Position numbers and translations under genes: made by a program. From Rosellinia necatrix (Eukaryota > Ascomycota > Sordariomycetes > Xylariales > Xylariaceae), in the NCBI GenBank assembly GCA_021209875.1, contig JAGYVD010000009.1, positions 2,790,001 to 2,854,000 of the forward strand: DNA of 64,000 nucleotides, given 5' to 3'. Numbering within the stretch: position 1 is the stretch's first letter; each line of letters starts with the position of its first letter. A model generated the notes under the pieces. It did no database searches and was not told where the DNA came from. It saw only the letters and a list, made by a program, of their open reading frames with translations. Positions 63,033-64,000 of the stretch are shown here, piece by piece.

Positions 63033-64000
63033 TTTGCCCGGCTAAGCTTTGATTCGATCCATCAGCCTTGTTTTACTCATAACTCAGAAGCCGCGCTTGT
63101 TGCTTAAGGTTGACATTAAAGTACCGGCGTTAAAACTCATAGGAATAACTTTCAATATTGGGCACGGGACCAAACTTGCGTTAATAACGAAAATTACCTA
63201 TCTGAGGGAGGTAGAGTTTATGATGATCAAGAACTGTGCAGCTCTTGCTCCTGTAACGTGAACGTTACATTAGCCAAGCCTCTCGCCCTGGATCTTTCTA
63301 GCATTAGCTTTTGTTGGGAATTGCAGAGAGGAAGGCACATCAACCATGACGAGCAGCTGGTGATAAGGGAGCCAGTAAAACAAAGGATGGCGTGGTAAAA
63401 AGGTAGGTTATGAGAGCTTCATAGGAACATGGCACCCTTGTGTGAGTCTATAGACTGTTGATTGGCTGCTACTAACCGAGCAAGATTGTAATATTTATGT
63501 CAATAAAATATTTCCACATCGAATACAAACTCCATATAACATGTTATAGGTGCAGTTATTATTTTATAAAACTAAAAGGTGTGATCTATTATCGATACAA
63601 TTTTATGTCAACGTTGTAGCTTGTATGGAGGTCGGATAAAATCGACAAGTCTCTGGAAACAGTGCCGCCAATCCAAAGGCGACTACCAACAGATGAAAAA
63701 AAAACATAATATTAATGTCATCAAGTCCCATAGATTAAACAAGGTTTGACCAGGATCGCAACTACTCGTAATGAGATTTATCTCTAATTTTTTAAAAGAA
63801 CAACTTGACACGTGTCTCTCAGTGTCGTCAAATAAAAAACAGGCCAGACGACCTTCATCTACGGGGCATTCAAATCTATGGCCCTCACAAAATGCAGCAA
63901 TAAAATTAATATCTGGCCTATGAGTAAGTATCATGGGACTTTAGCTCTCTGGCTATGGGCTTCTACTCTACCCTAAAGCTAAACCTGAAAAGTAACTTTA
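63033..64000. other. AT-richer end of window, nothing firmly identified
   Basis: No supportable gene. The minus-strand frame at 63683-63934 might be part of a gene shared with 62838-63032 or extending past the window edge. Confidence 0.35.

Overview
The window looks like nuclear DNA of a filamentous ascomycete (Pezizomycotina, most likely a sordariomycete). Genes carry short GT-AG introns of about 45-70 bases with CTGAC-like branch sites. The products are typical of mould genomes: HET-domain proteins, an F-box-like protein, a Pcl-type cyclin and a DUF7025-type AAA ATPase. One 8-kb block is so rich in A/T, and its repeats differ so purely by C-to-T and G-to-A transitions, that repeat-induced point mutation (RIP) is the natural explanation. 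Species cannot be named from the sequence alone.

Layout. 1-5.2 kb: gene-poor, many microsatellites. 5.2-9.2 kb (-): a large fungal protein of unknown function, possibly with a distal 5' exon. 13.4-15.7 kb: a divergent pair, a roadblock/LC7 dynein light chain (-) and the ribosome-biogenesis factor Ipi1 (+). 17.9-19.9 kb (+): a five-exon DEAD-box helicase. 23.2-25.4 kb (-): a Pho80/Pcl-type cyclin. 25.4-37.0 kb: 11.6 kb with no supportable gene. 37.0-48.0 kb (-): one ankyrin-DUF7025-AAA gene split in two by an 8,273-bp Gypsy-type LTR retrotransposon. Nested in that element are an unmutated 571-bp TRIM-like element and a hairpin-rich 184-bp insert. 48.6-56.7 kb: a HET pseudogene, the mitochondrial Mg2+ channel Mrs2 (-), an F-box-like gene (+) and a 907-residue HET-domain gene (-). 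60.3 kb (+): a secreted protein whose GPI-type tail is out of frame. 61-64 kb: AT-richer, essentially gene-free.

Housekeeping genes (ipi1, the helicase, roadblock, cyclin, mrs2) alternate with accessory self/non-self and transposon material, the accessory part being concentrated in 37-57 kb. The most informative feature is the LTR pair of the large element. The two 162-bp LTRs differ only by transitions, and the mutated copy switches from right to left at the same internal position. This suggests recombination between a clean LTR and a RIP-mutated copy. Spliced models were worked out by eye from splice sites and frame; every one given as in-frame sums to a multiple of three.
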